Assembly: GCA_964422195.1 (NCBI GenBank)
Contig: CAYRAF010000026.1
Span: 1 to 16,777, forward strand
Source: CALVUP01 sp964422195
GTDB taxonomy: Bacteria; Bacillota_I; Bacilli_A; RF39; UBA660
Reading direction: 5' to 3'
Length of the DNA stretch: 16,777 bases
Both the position numbers and the translations under genes were made by a program. The notes under the pieces were generated by a model. The model saw only the letters and a program-made list of their open reading frames with translations. It was not told where the DNA came from and made no database searches. This document shows positions 5,021 to 11,542 of this stretch, one piece after another; position 1 is the stretch's first letter; each line of letters begins with the position of its first letter.

Positions 5021-5503
5021 ATGAAAAAATATACAAGAGAAGATTTAGAAAATAAGTCTAGAGAAGAATTAAAAGAATTAGCAGAAAAAATAAAAAAGTA
5101 TGCATTAAAAGTAGCTTTTACTATTGCTGCGATTGGAACTGGTATTAGTGCAACAGTTTCAATAGCTATACTACCTACTCTTGCACCAATGATTATACCT
5201 ATGGGAATATTAACAAGTTCATTAGCTGGTAGTATTTATGCTTCTAAATATGTTAATATGTTTGTTGAGGCTAGAGATAAGGCAAATTCAATGTTAAATG
5301 AAGAAATATGTAATTATGAAGATAGTAAGAGTTATGGGAATAATGATGAACAAGAAGAAAAATATATTAATAATTTAATTAAATTAAGCGTTAATAATAA
5401 ATCTCTTGCAGAAGAAAAATATCGTAGACTTTGTGATGCTCATGAGGTTAAAAACAAAGTGAAGGTAAAAAGATATAGAATAGTAGGAAGAAAGGACGAT
5501 TAG
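5021..5503 (+). CDS. Small membrane protein with helical hairpin, unknown function
   Basis: 160 residues, not recognised. Residues 1-27 are a charged, probably helical lead (L-E-N-K-S-R-E-E-L-K-E-L). About 28-50 and 52-75 are hydrophobic, Gly/Ala/Ile-rich segments separated by a proline (I-L-P-T-L-A-P), suggesting a hairpin through the membrane. The C-terminal half is hydrophilic and rich in Glu, Lys and Asn, ending basic (K-V-K-R-Y-R-I-V-G-R-K). The ATG at 5021 lies 9 nt after AGGAG (5007-5011), which overlaps the rluB stop; a TTG at 5015 is too close to it. It is evidently cotranscribed with rluB and followed by its own terminator, but the pairing gives no clear functional hint. Confidence 0.75.
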   Translation: MKKYTREDLENKSREELKELAEKIKKYALKVAFTIAAIGTGISATVSIAILPTLAPMIIPMGILTSSLAGSIYASKYVNMFVEARDKANSMLNEEICNYEDSKSYGNNDEQEEKYINNLIKLSVNNKSLAEEKYRRLCDAHEVKNKVKVKRYRIVGRKDD

Positions 5504-5514
5504 TTCTTTTTTTT
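5491..5514 (+). terminator. Terminator of the rluB operon, stop codon in loop
   Basis: AAAGGAC (5491-5497) pairs with GTTCTTT (5503-5509, one G·U). The loop GATTA carries most of the TAG stop, and eight T residues follow. Confidence 0.8.
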
Positions 5515-5516
5515 AT

Positions 5517-5539
5517 AAAAAAAAGAAGATTACTCTTCT
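5517..5539 (-). terminator. Terminator of the ferredoxin gene, stop codon in loop
   Basis: On the minus strand AGAAGA (5539-5534) and TCTTCT (5529-5524) enclose the loop GTAA, which is exactly the stop codon plus one base. Eight T residues follow. It is back to back with the plus-strand terminator at 5491-5514. Confidence 0.8.
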
Positions 5540-5721
5540 ACCTCAATTGCAGATGTTGGACAAGATTCAGCAGCATCTCTAACTTCTTCCTTATTTTCTT
5601 CATTAATGTTTTCTTCTTTGGCTACTGCAAGTCCATCATTATCAATTTTAAATACTTCTGGTGAAATAACTGTACAAGACCCACATCCAATGCATTGATC
5701 CTTATTTACTTTTGCTTTCAT
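5530..5721 (-). CDS. [4Fe-4S] ferredoxin
   Basis: A 63-residue soluble electron carrier. One cluster is ligated by C10, C13, C16 (C-I-G-C-G-S-C) and C54 (E-S-C-P-T-S-A-I). This is the single-cluster ferredoxin type, as in Bacillus Fer, Thermotoga or Desulfovibrio; the second cluster motif of clostridial 2[4Fe-4S] ferredoxins is absent. The surface is strongly acidic, usual for the family. The start at 5721 follows AGGAAG. It is monocistronic with its own promoter and terminator. The redox partner cannot be told from this neighbourhood. Confidence 0.93.
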   Translation of the reverse strand: MKAKVNKDQCIGCGSCTVISPEVFKIDNDGLAVAKEENINEENKEEVRDAAESCPTSAIEVEE

Positions 5722-5742
5722 AATATACTTCCTTTCTTAATT

Positions 5743-5771
5743 ATTATATTATTTCTTATGAAAAAAAACAA
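5743..5771 (-). promoter_or_regulatory. Promoter of the ferredoxin gene
   Basis: On the minus strand, TTGTTT (5771-5766), a 17-bp spacer and a perfect TATAAT (5748-5743). The region between this and 5828 also has to hold the divergent promoter of the next gene, for which TAAAAT near 5800 is only a weak candidate. Confidence 0.65.
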
Positions 5772-5827
5772 TAACTATTTTGTTTTTTGTAGTTTTATGA
5801 TAAAATAATTTTATAGTAGGTGATGAT

Positions 5828-6646
5828 ATGAAGAGTCGTATGGATAAATATCAGAATAATTCTTCAAAAAAAGAATCTGTAAAGAGAACAAATAAGAATC
5901 AAGAGCTATATACAGATTTTTATAAAAATACTAGATATACTAATTTAGATAAGTATGAGGATGATAATGTTGTTGATTTAGGATATTCAACCACTAATAT
6001 GAATAAAAGAGGTGAATATCAAAAGGTAAAAGATTATCAAAGTTTAATTCCCAAAAAAGAAATTAGTACTAAAGAAGAATTGAGAAAGTATTTAGAAGAA
6101 GATAATAAAATATATGATATAAACCGTATCATCGCAGATGCTAAGAAAAATAGACAGGAGCAGGAAGAGGAAAAGGAGCGAAAAAGAAAACTCCAAAACA
6201 GCGATTATAATATTTTTGAAGGTACAACTTTAGAAGAATTAAAAGAGAGAAAGAAAAAAATAGAAGAAGAAAAAGAAAAAATAGATGAGATGATTAATAC
6301 TATTTCTTCTGAGCAATTAAGGGAAGATATTGATACAGCTTTAGAGAATGATTTGCTTTCAGATTTAATGCCTACTAAAACTAAAAAAGATGTTTTAGTA
6401 GAAGAGGTTAAGCAATTAATGCAGGAAACAGAAGAAATTGGTGAAGAAGAAAAAGAGCCTACTAAACAAGAAATAGATAGATCATTTTATACAAAATCAA
6501 TGGATTTATCTGATGAAGACTTCATGATGGATGATGAATTAGAAAAAGAATTAAATAAAAATCATACTTTTTTAAAAATACTATTAATTGTTATTTTGTT
6601 AGCTGTCATCGCAGTCGCTGTATATTTAATAATGACAAGAAAGTAA
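5828..6646 (+). CDS. Tail-anchored coiled-coil protein, unknown function
   Basis: 272 residues, not recognised. The N-terminal ~90 residues are polar and Asn/Lys/Tyr-rich, without signal peptide. Residues ~84-165 are highly charged with long Glu/Lys/Arg runs, probably a coiled coil (E-E-L-K-E-R-K-K-K-I-E-E-E-K-E-K-I-D-E-M). An acidic region follows. Residues ~248-268 form one hydrophobic segment (I-L-L-I-V-I-L-L-A-V-I-A-V-A-V-Y-L-I) ending in T-R-K. This predicts a cytoplasmic body held in the membrane by its C-terminus, as in some division or scaffold proteins, but there is no sequence match I can name. AGGTGATGAT precedes the ATG. It is monocistronic, ending in a terminator. Confidence 0.75.
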   Translation: MKSRMDKYQNNSSKKESVKRTNKNQELYTDFYKNTRYTNLDKYEDDNVVDLGYSTTNMNKRGEYQKVKDYQSLIPKKEISTKEELRKYLEEDNKIYDINRIIADAKKNRQEQEEEKERKRKLQNSDYNIFEGTTLEELKERKKKIEEEKEKIDEMINTISSEQLREDIDTALENDLLSDLMPTKTKKDVLVEEVKQLMQETEEIGEEEKEPTKQEIDRSFYTKSMDLSDEDFMMDDELEKELNKNHTFLKILLIVILLAVIAVAVYLIMTRK

Positions 6647-6661
6647 ATACTTTCTTTTTTT
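6637..6661 (+). terminator. Terminator of the tail-anchored protein gene, stop codon at hairpin apex
   Basis: AAGAAAGTA (6637-6645) is followed by TACTTTCTT (6648-6656), with the TAA stop (6644-6646) at the apex, then further T residues to 6661. Confidence 0.8.
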
Positions 6662-6672
6662 CTGAAAATAAA

Positions 6673-6701
6673 TATTCAAAATAAAAAAAATAGTGTATAA
6701 T
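6673..6701 (+). promoter_or_regulatory. Probable promoter of the rhomboid protease gene
   Basis: A perfect TATAAT at 6696-6701. The -35 region is poor (TATTCA at 17 bp or TTCAAA at 15 bp). Start of transcription is expected near 6708, about 20 nt before the gene. Confidence 0.45.
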
Positions 6702-6729
6702 AATGTTAATGTTTCTTATGGAGGTGTTT

Positions 6730-7881
6730 ATGGACAATACATTAGAAAAACAAAATGAAATGATTATGAAATTGCTTCATTATTTTATAACTGTTAAAAA
6801 TTATAATCCAATTATCCTTCAAGGTGCTGAAAATGAAATTTGGTTAGAAAACATGGAAAGTGAATATAAGATAGTTAGGATTGTATCTTCTCATATTCAT
6901 AATAATGAGCAATTAAGTTTTGATATTTTTAAAACAAAAAGAGTAGTTAAGAAAATAAAGAAACAAACACTTAGTTTTAATATAAATGTTCTTAGTATTT
7001 TTACTGATTTGGGTGAAAATGTTAATTTAGATAAAAACAAGAATAAACACATGGTATTTGTTAATTTAGAGGATGAATCAGATATTAGTAAGTATGATTT
7101 TATTAAAAAGAGTTTTCCAGATATTAAGAATAATTTAATGGTTGATGAAAAAGGCATTCAATTATATATTAAATTAACTTCAGATATCAATAAGAAAAAT
7201 CAAAAGACTAATAGAGAAGTAGAAGAAGTATTTAGAGAAAAAAATCCAATTATTACAAGAACATTAATAGCTATTAATATTGTGTTATTCTTATATATGG
7301 TACTAACTAGTAATGAAGAATCATTTATTAATAGTTTTGCAGTATATGGTCCTTTTATTAGAAATGGACAATATTATAGATTAATTACAGGTGGATTTAT
7401 ACATGGAGGTATATTGCATTTATTATTTAATTGTTATGCTTTATATATTATTGGTACTCAAGCTGAGAATTATTTTGGTAAATTGAAATACATAATTAGT
7501 GATTTTCTGTCTTTAGTATCATCATCTGTATTATCTATGTTATTTTTAGGTAGTGAAGGTCTTTCAGTAGGCGCAAGTGGGGCTATTTTTGGACTTATGG
7601 GAGCACTTTTATATTTTGGTTATTATTATAGAGTTTATTTAGGTAATGTTTTAAAAAGTCAAATATTACCATTAATTATTATTAACTTAGTTATTGGATT
7701 TACTCCTAATTCTGGTATTGATAATGCTGGTCATATTGGAGGATTAATTGGTGGATTACTTACTACATATGCAGTGGGGGTAAAATATAAGAGTAAAGTG
7801 TTTGAAAAAGTTAATGGATGGATACTTCTTGTAATATATTTAGCGTTTTTAATATATATGACATTCAGTTATGCAAAGTAG
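6730..7881 (+). CDS. gluP: Rhomboid intramembrane serine protease, GluP (YqgP) type
   Basis: Cleaves substrates within or next to transmembrane segments. The soluble N-terminal ~170 residues resemble those of B. subtilis YqgP/GluP (A-E-N-E-I-W-L-E near residue 35). The rhomboid domain (~175-383) has Y-Y-R-L-I-T-G-G-F-I-H-G-G-I-L-H-L-L-F-N, the catalytic serine in G-A-S-G (S283) and the histidine in A-G-H-I-G-G (H335), with N234 as oxyanion helper. The C-terminal TPR domain of B. subtilis YqgP is missing. The ATG at 6730 follows GGAGGTG; an upstream in-frame ATG at 6703 lies at the promoter. Known YqgP roles (MgtE turnover, glucose export) should not be assumed here. Confidence 0.92.
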   Translation: MDNTLEKQNEMIMKLLHYFITVKNYNPIILQGAENEIWLENMESEYKIVRIVSSHIHNNEQLSFDIFKTKRVVKKIKKQTLSFNINVLSIFTDLGENVNLDKNKNKHMVFVNLEDESDISKYDFIKKSFPDIKNNLMVDEKGIQLYIKLTSDINKKNQKTNREVEEVFREKNPIITRTLIAINIVLFLYMVLTSNEESFINSFAVYGPFIRNGQYYRLITGGFIHGGILHLLFNCYALYIIGTQAENYFGKLKYIISDFLSLVSSSVLSMLFLGSEGLSVGASGAIFGLMGALLYFGYYYRVYLGNVLKSQILPLIIINLVIGFTPNSGIDNAGHIGGLIGGLLTTYAVGVKYKSKVFEKVNGWILLVIYLAFLIYMTFSYAK

Positions 7882-7883
7882 TA

Positions 7884-7912
7884 TTGAAATATTTTAAGTA
7901 TTATGATACTAT
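7884..7912 (+). promoter_or_regulatory. Promoter of the ireB-ruvX-DUF1292 operon
   Basis: TTGAAA (7884-7889), a 17-bp spacer and TACTAT (7907-7912), starting three bases after the gluP stop. Predicted transcription start is near 7919, immediately before the AGGTG ribosome binding site. Confidence 0.65.
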
Positions 7913-7932
7913 TTATATAGTAGGTGATGTAT

Positions 7933-8187
7933 GTGAATAATGAAAATACACATTTATACACAGTCGAGCAATTTGATAATATGATTGTACAAGAAGTATT
8001 AAGAGATGTATATGCAGCTTTAGAAGAAAAAGGATATAATCCTGTAAATCAAATTGTCGGTTATTTAGTTAGTGGTGATCCAGGTTATATTTCAAATTAT
8101 AAAAATGCTAGAAGTAAAATATCTAAGGTAGATAGAAATACTATATTAGAAACTTTACTTAATAATTATATTAATAATATAAAATGA
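7933..8187 (+). CDS. ireB: IreB family regulatory protein (UPF0297)
   Basis: Small cytoplasmic protein of 84 residues. In Enterococcus, IreB is phosphorylated by the PASTA kinase IreK and lowers cephalosporin resistance; in B. subtilis the homologue is YrzL. The family core is plain: V-L-R-D-V-Y-A-A-L-E-E-K-G-Y-N-P-V-N-Q-I-V-G-Y and L-V-S-G-D-P-G-Y-I-S. I take GTG at 7933 as the start because AGGTG (7922-7926) lies six bases before it; the in-frame GTG at 7924 and ATG at 7927 overlap or abut that site. Its TGA overlaps the ruvX ATG (ATGA), indicating translational coupling. A TGA stop at the family's normal end supports the standard code. Confidence 0.93.
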   Translation: MNNENTHLYTVEQFDNMIVQEVLRDVYAALEEKGYNPVNQIVGYLVSGDPGYISNYKNARSKISKVDRNTILETLLNNYINNIK

Positions 8188-8600
8188 GATATATTGGTTT
8201 AGATTTAGGATCACGAACTTTAGGAGTAGCAATATCAGATGTTTCTGGTATGATTGCTTCAAGTTATACGATAATTCGTCATAATGAAGAATATGATAAA
8301 TTAATAGACGAAGTAAAAAAAATAGTAAAAGAAAAAAATATAGATAAAATAGTATTAGGTTTTCCAAAAAATATGGATAATTCTATTGGCATAAAAGGAG
8401 AGTTATCAATAGATTTTAAGAAGAAATTGGAAAAAGAGCTTAATATGGATGTCATATTACAAGATGAAAGATTAACAACTAGACAAGCTGAGGTTATGTT
8501 AATTAATAACGATACATCAAGGAAGAAAAGAAAAAAAGTAATAGATGCTCTAGCGGCAACTATTATATTGCAAAGTTATTTAGATAGAAGGGATGGATAA
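8184..8600 (+). CDS. ruvX: Putative pre-16S rRNA nuclease / Holliday junction resolvase-like, YqgF
   Basis: RNase H-fold protein of 138 residues, thought to trim the 5' end of 16S rRNA; an older proposal is Holliday junction resolution. Motifs: R-Y-I-G-L-D-L-G-S-R-T-L-G-V-A-I-S-D at the N-terminus (D7), V-L-G-F-P-K-N-M-D, Q-D-E-R-L-T-T (D94, E95) and D-A-L-A-A (D121), giving the expected acidic active site. Length is normal (about 138). It starts within the ireB stop and is followed two bases later by the DUF1292 gene, as in B. subtilis (yrzL-yrrK-yrzB). Confidence 0.93.
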   Translation: MRYIGLDLGSRTLGVAISDVSGMIASSYTIIRHNEEYDKLIDEVKKIVKEKNIDKIVLGFPKNMDNSIGIKGELSIDFKKKLEKELNMDVILQDERLTTRQAEVMLINNDTSRKKRKKVIDALAATIILQSYLDRRDG

Positions 8601-8602
8601 AA

Positions 8603-8905
8603 ATGGAAAAAAATACTTTTACAGTAGTTAATGATCAAGGACAAGAAATTGTTTGTTATGTGCTTTTTACTTTTGAGAGTGATGAAACACATAAGAATTA
8701 TGTAGTGTATACAGATAATTCTGTTGATGCTAGTGGTAAAATTCAAGTTTTTGCTTCAATATATGATCCGGAAGAAAAAGATGGAACAACACTTCTTCCA
8801 ATTGAAACTGAAAAAGAATGGAAAATTATTGAAACAATACTTTCTTCATTACAAGAGGAAATCAAGAATAAGAAAAAACCAGAAGATCAAAATAATGAGC
8901 AATAG
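8603..8905 (+). CDS. DUF1292 family protein (YrzB-like)
   Basis: 100 residues of unknown biochemical role. The family trait is an N-terminal beta-rich core, here V-V-N-D-Q-G-Q-E-I-V-C-Y-V-L-F-T-F-E-S, then N-Y-V-V-Y-T-D, I-Q-V-F-A-S-I-Y and E-K-E-W-K-I-I-E, followed by a charged tail. It is conserved as the third gene after ireB and ruvX across Bacillota, which is the main support for the call. The ATG at 8603 lies two bases after the ruvX stop, with a weak GGGATGG ribosome binding site inside ruvX. Its TAG stop is the loop of the terminator that follows. Confidence 0.85.
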   Translation: MEKNTFTVVNDQGQEIVCYVLFTFESDETHKNYVVYTDNSVDASGKIQVFASIYDPEEKDGTTLLPIETEKEWKIIETILSSLQEEIKNKKKPEDQNNEQ

Positions 8906-8922
8906 TTTGCTCATTTTGTTTA
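8894..8922 (+). terminator. Terminator between the DUF1292 gene and mltG, stop codon as loop
   Basis: A perfect 9-bp stem, AATGAGCAA (8894-8902) with TTGCTCATT (8907-8915), has the loop TAGT, whose TAG (8903-8905) is the DUF1292 stop. A broken T tract (TTTTGTTT) follows. mltG starts only 23 bases later and has no clear promoter, so termination is probably partial. Confidence 0.75.
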
Positions 8923-8937
8923 AGTGGACGTGATAAT

Positions 8938-10014
8938 ATGAAAAATGATTTTATAAAACTTTTAAAAGGATTAATAATTTTGTTCTTTAGTTTTTTTATT
9001 ATGATAATTTGTATATACAATTATGAATTATCTCCTGTAAATGGAAATAAAAAATATGTAACTGTTACTATAGAACATGGAACACCAAAAACTAAAATTG
9101 CTAAAATATTAGAAGAAAAGAAATTAATTAGAAGTGCTACTTTTTTTAATATTTATTTAAAATTAAATAAAGTTGATAACCTATATGCTTCTACTTATCA
9201 ATTATCTCCTAGTATGGGAACAAAAAAAATTGTAAATATATTAAAAAAAGGTAATAATTATAATCCAAATAGTGTTACTTTAATGTTCCCTGAAGGGATA
9301 AATATGAGACGTGTTGCTAAGATAATATCTCAAAATACTAATAATAAATACGAAGATGTTTTAAAAAAAGTAAATGATAAAGCTTACTTACAAAAACAGA
9401 TTAATAAGTATTGGTTTTTAACAAATGATATTTTAAATAGTAATATTTACTATAAATTAGAGGGATATTTATATCCTGATACATATGAATTTAAAGATAA
9501 AGATGTATCAATAGAAGAAATATTTGATAAAATGTTAGAGCAAACTAATAATATGTTGAAAGATTATAAGAAAGACATTGATAAGAGTAAGTATTCATAT
9601 CATCAATTATTAACAATAGCTAGTATGGCAGAAAACGAAGGTAATGAGGAATACCGTGCTAAGATTACAGGAGTGTTCTATAATAGGCTTGCTATAAATA
9701 TGAGTTTAGGTAGTGATGTTACTACATATTATGCTTTTAAAATAGAAATGAATGAAAGAGATTTAACTACAGAGGAGTTAAACACTTATAATCCTTATAA
9801 CACTAGAGGGCCAAGAATGAATGGAAAGATTCCTGTGGGACCTATATGTAATCCAGATATTAACTCTATAAAAGCTGCATTATATCCAGAAAAGCATAAA
9901 TACTATTATTTTGTTGCAGATAAACATCAAAAAGTATATTTTTCAAAGACTGATAGTGAGCATAATGCAACCATTGGAGAAATTAGGAGAAAAGGAGACT
10001 GGATAGAATGGTAA
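8938..10014 (+). CDS. mltG: Endolytic murein transglycosylase MltG (YceG)
   Basis: Cleaves nascent glycan strands near the membrane during wall elongation. 358 residues: one N-terminal transmembrane helix (about 9-28) and an extracytoplasmic YceG region (V-T-I-E-H-G-T-P-K-T-K-I-A-K-I-L then L-E-G-Y-L-Y-P-D-T-Y-E-F at ~174-185). The catalytic motif appears as A-S-M-A-E-N-E-G (E232), usually A-S-I-V-E-K-E, and is followed by G-V-F-Y-N-R-L and P-Y-N-T...G-K-I-P-V-G-P-I-C-N-P. The E-x-E spacing is intact. Context matches B. subtilis yrrL between yrzB and yrrM. Its last seven bases overlap trmR. Next to ireB, it ties this cluster to wall homeostasis. Confidence 0.93.
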   Translation: MKNDFIKLLKGLIILFFSFFIMIICIYNYELSPVNGNKKYVTVTIEHGTPKTKIAKILEEKKLIRSATFFNIYLKLNKVDNLYASTYQLSPSMGTKKIVNILKKGNNYNPNSVTLMFPEGINMRRVAKIISQNTNNKYEDVLKKVNDKAYLQKQINKYWFLTNDILNSNIYYKLEGYLYPDTYEFKDKDVSIEEIFDKMLEQTNNMLKDYKKDIDKSKYSYHQLLTIASMAENEGNEEYRAKITGVFYNRLAINMSLGSDVTTYYAFKIEMNERDLTTEELNTYNPYNTRGPRMNGKIPVGPICNPDINSIKAALYPEKHKYYYFVADKHQKVYFSKTDSEHNATIGEIRRKGDWIEW

Positions 10015-10616
10015 AACCTGATGATTATAGTATGATTAGAGAAATAAAACAATATGCTAAAGAGAATAATATTCCTATTATGGTAGATGATGGAATAGAG
10101 TTTTTAACAACATTTATTATTAAAAATGATATAAATAAAATTTTAGAGATAGGAACTGCTATTGGGTATTCTGCTATTATGATGGCTCTTTCTAATCCCA
10201 ATCTTAAGATTACTACTATTGAAAGAGATGAAAGTAGATACATGGAAGCATTAAAGAATATTAAGCATTTCAATTTAGAAGATAGAATAACTTTAATATT
10301 TAATGATGCTTTGAACATGAAATTAGAAGATACCTTTGATTTAATATTTATTGATGCCGCTAAAGGACAAAATATAAATTTCTTTAATAGATATGAAACT
10401 AATTTAAATGAGCATGGTTTTATAATTACTGATAATATGAAATTTCATGGTTATTTAGATAAAAAAGAAGAAGAAATAGAAAGTAGAAATTTAAGAGGTT
10501 TAGTTAGAAAAATAAAGGAATATAGATTATTTTTAGAAGATAATAAAGAATATAATACTATGTTTTATGATAATATTGGTGATGGTATTGCTGTTACTAG
10601 TAAAAAAAGTGAATAA
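10008..10616 (+). CDS. trmR: tRNA 5-hydroxyuridine O-methyltransferase (YrrM/TrmR)
   Basis: SAM-dependent methyltransferase that converts 5-hydroxyuridine at tRNA wobble position 34 to 5-methoxyuridine. 202 residues of the class I fold: motif I I-L-E-I-G-T-A-I-G-Y-S (45-55), the acidic ribose binder I-E (71-72), D-L-I-F-I-D-A-A-K-G (111-120, D116 and K119) and T-D-N-M (141-144) for metal and catalysis, all as in the caffeoyl-CoA/COMT-like family. It overlaps the mltG stop and has AAAGGAG ahead of its ATG. The hydroxylase genes trhP1 and trhP2 follow directly, which favours TrmR over a generic O-methyltransferase. Confidence 0.88.
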   Translation: MVKPDDYSMIREIKQYAKENNIPIMVDDGIEFLTTFIIKNDINKILEIGTAIGYSAIMMALSNPNLKITTIERDESRYMEALKNIKHFNLEDRITLIFNDALNMKLEDTFDLIFIDAAKGQNINFFNRYETNLNEHGFIITDNMKFHGYLDKKEEEIESRNLRGLVRKIKEYRLFLEDNKEYNTMFYDNIGDGIAVTSKKSE

Positions 10617-10638
10617 ACTATCAATTGATAGTTTTTTT
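10615..10638 (+). terminator. Terminator of trmR, overlapping the next promoter
   Basis: The 20-base perfect palindrome AAACTATCAATTGATAGTTT (10615-10634) folds as an 8-bp stem with loop AATT. T residues run on to 10638. It begins in the trmR stop codon. Confidence 0.8.
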
Positions 10639-10653
10639 ATTTTGTATTATAAT
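10625..10653 (+). promoter_or_regulatory. Promoter of trhP1-trhP2-dgt, -35 within the terminator palindrome
   Basis: TTGATA (10625-10630), a 17-bp spacer and a perfect TATAAT (10648-10653). The -35 is the right half of the trmR terminator hairpin, and the terminator T tract forms the spacer. Predicted start, near 10660, is next to the GTAGGTGG ribosome binding site. Confidence 0.7.
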
Positions 10654-10669
10654 TCTTGTAGGTGGTTTT

Positions 10670-11542
10670 ATGAATAAAATATTTACTATGCCGAAAAATA
10701 CAAAAATTGATTATATAAATGATATAGATGGTATTATAGTTGGACTAAAAGATTATGCTATTGGTATTAACTTATTATTAACAATCGAGGAAATCGAACA
10801 ATTAAAAGAAGATTATAATGATAAAGAATTATTTGTAGTTATTAATAAAAATTTAGAAAATAAAGATATTAATTATATAGAAAAAATTTTATGTAAATTA
10901 GATGATATAAATATTAATGGAGTTTTCTTTTATGATCTTGCTATATTATTAATAAAGAATAAGTATAATTTGAATATAGATTTGGTATGGAATCAATCTC
11001 ATATGGTTACGAATTATAATACTTGTAATTATTATTATGATGAGGGAGTAAAATATGCATTACTTTCCTCTGAGATTACGGTTGATGAAATGAATGAGAT
11101 AAAGAATAATTCTAAGATAATTCCATTTATTTATATTTTTGGTAAAAATATAATCGCACATTCTAAAAGATGTTTAGTTAGTAATTATTTTAATCATTTT
11201 GCTATTAATAAGGATAAGGATAATTATGAAATAGAAGAAAAAGTTAGTAATAAACAATATGAGATTATAGAGGGAGATTTAGGAACTACTGTTAGATGTA
11301 AGGATTTATTGAATGGCATTAATGCTATTTATGATTTAAAAGATATTGGTGATAATTATTTTATAGTAGATGAAGTTATTGATGATAATTTTATAGATAT
11401 TCTAAATGTAATAAAAGATTCAATTAATGGTGGTAATAAAGATATTAATTATAAAACAATGTATAATATTATTAACAGTGATTATGAAGGTTTCTTTTAT
11501 AAAAAGACTATATATAAGGTGAAGAAAGATGAAAAAAATTGA
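10670..11542 (+). CDS. trhP1: U32 family protein, TrhP1 (YrrN)-like tRNA hydroxylation factor
   Basis: 290 residues. In B. subtilis the U32 pair YrrN/YrrO (TrhP1/TrhP2) is required for 5-hydroxyuridine formation in tRNA. This protein is divergent, but aligns with the U32 core at G-K-N-I-I-A-H-S-K-R-C-L-V-S-N-Y (residues ~158-173), equivalent to H-G-x-M-C-x-x-Y-S-G-R-C-x-L-S-N-Y in TrhP2. The cluster-binding cysteines are largely missing, as expected for a partner subunit. The ATG at 10670 follows GTAGGTGG; an in-frame ATG at 10625 lies inside the terminator. The 3' end overlaps trhP2 by 14 bases. The call rests mostly on synteny and this motif. Confidence 0.75.
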   Translation: MNKIFTMPKNTKIDYINDIDGIIVGLKDYAIGINLLLTIEEIEQLKEDYNDKELFVVINKNLENKDINYIEKILCKLDDININGVFFYDLAILLIKNKYNLNIDLVWNQSHMVTNYNTCNYYYDEGVKYALLSSEITVDEMNEIKNNSKIIPFIYIFGKNIIAHSKRCLVSNYFNHFAINKDKDNYEIEEKVSNKQYEIIEGDLGTTVRCKDLLNGINAIYDLKDIGDNYFIVDEVIDDNFIDILNVIKDSINGGNKDINYKTMYNIINSDYEGFFYKKTIYKVKKDEKN

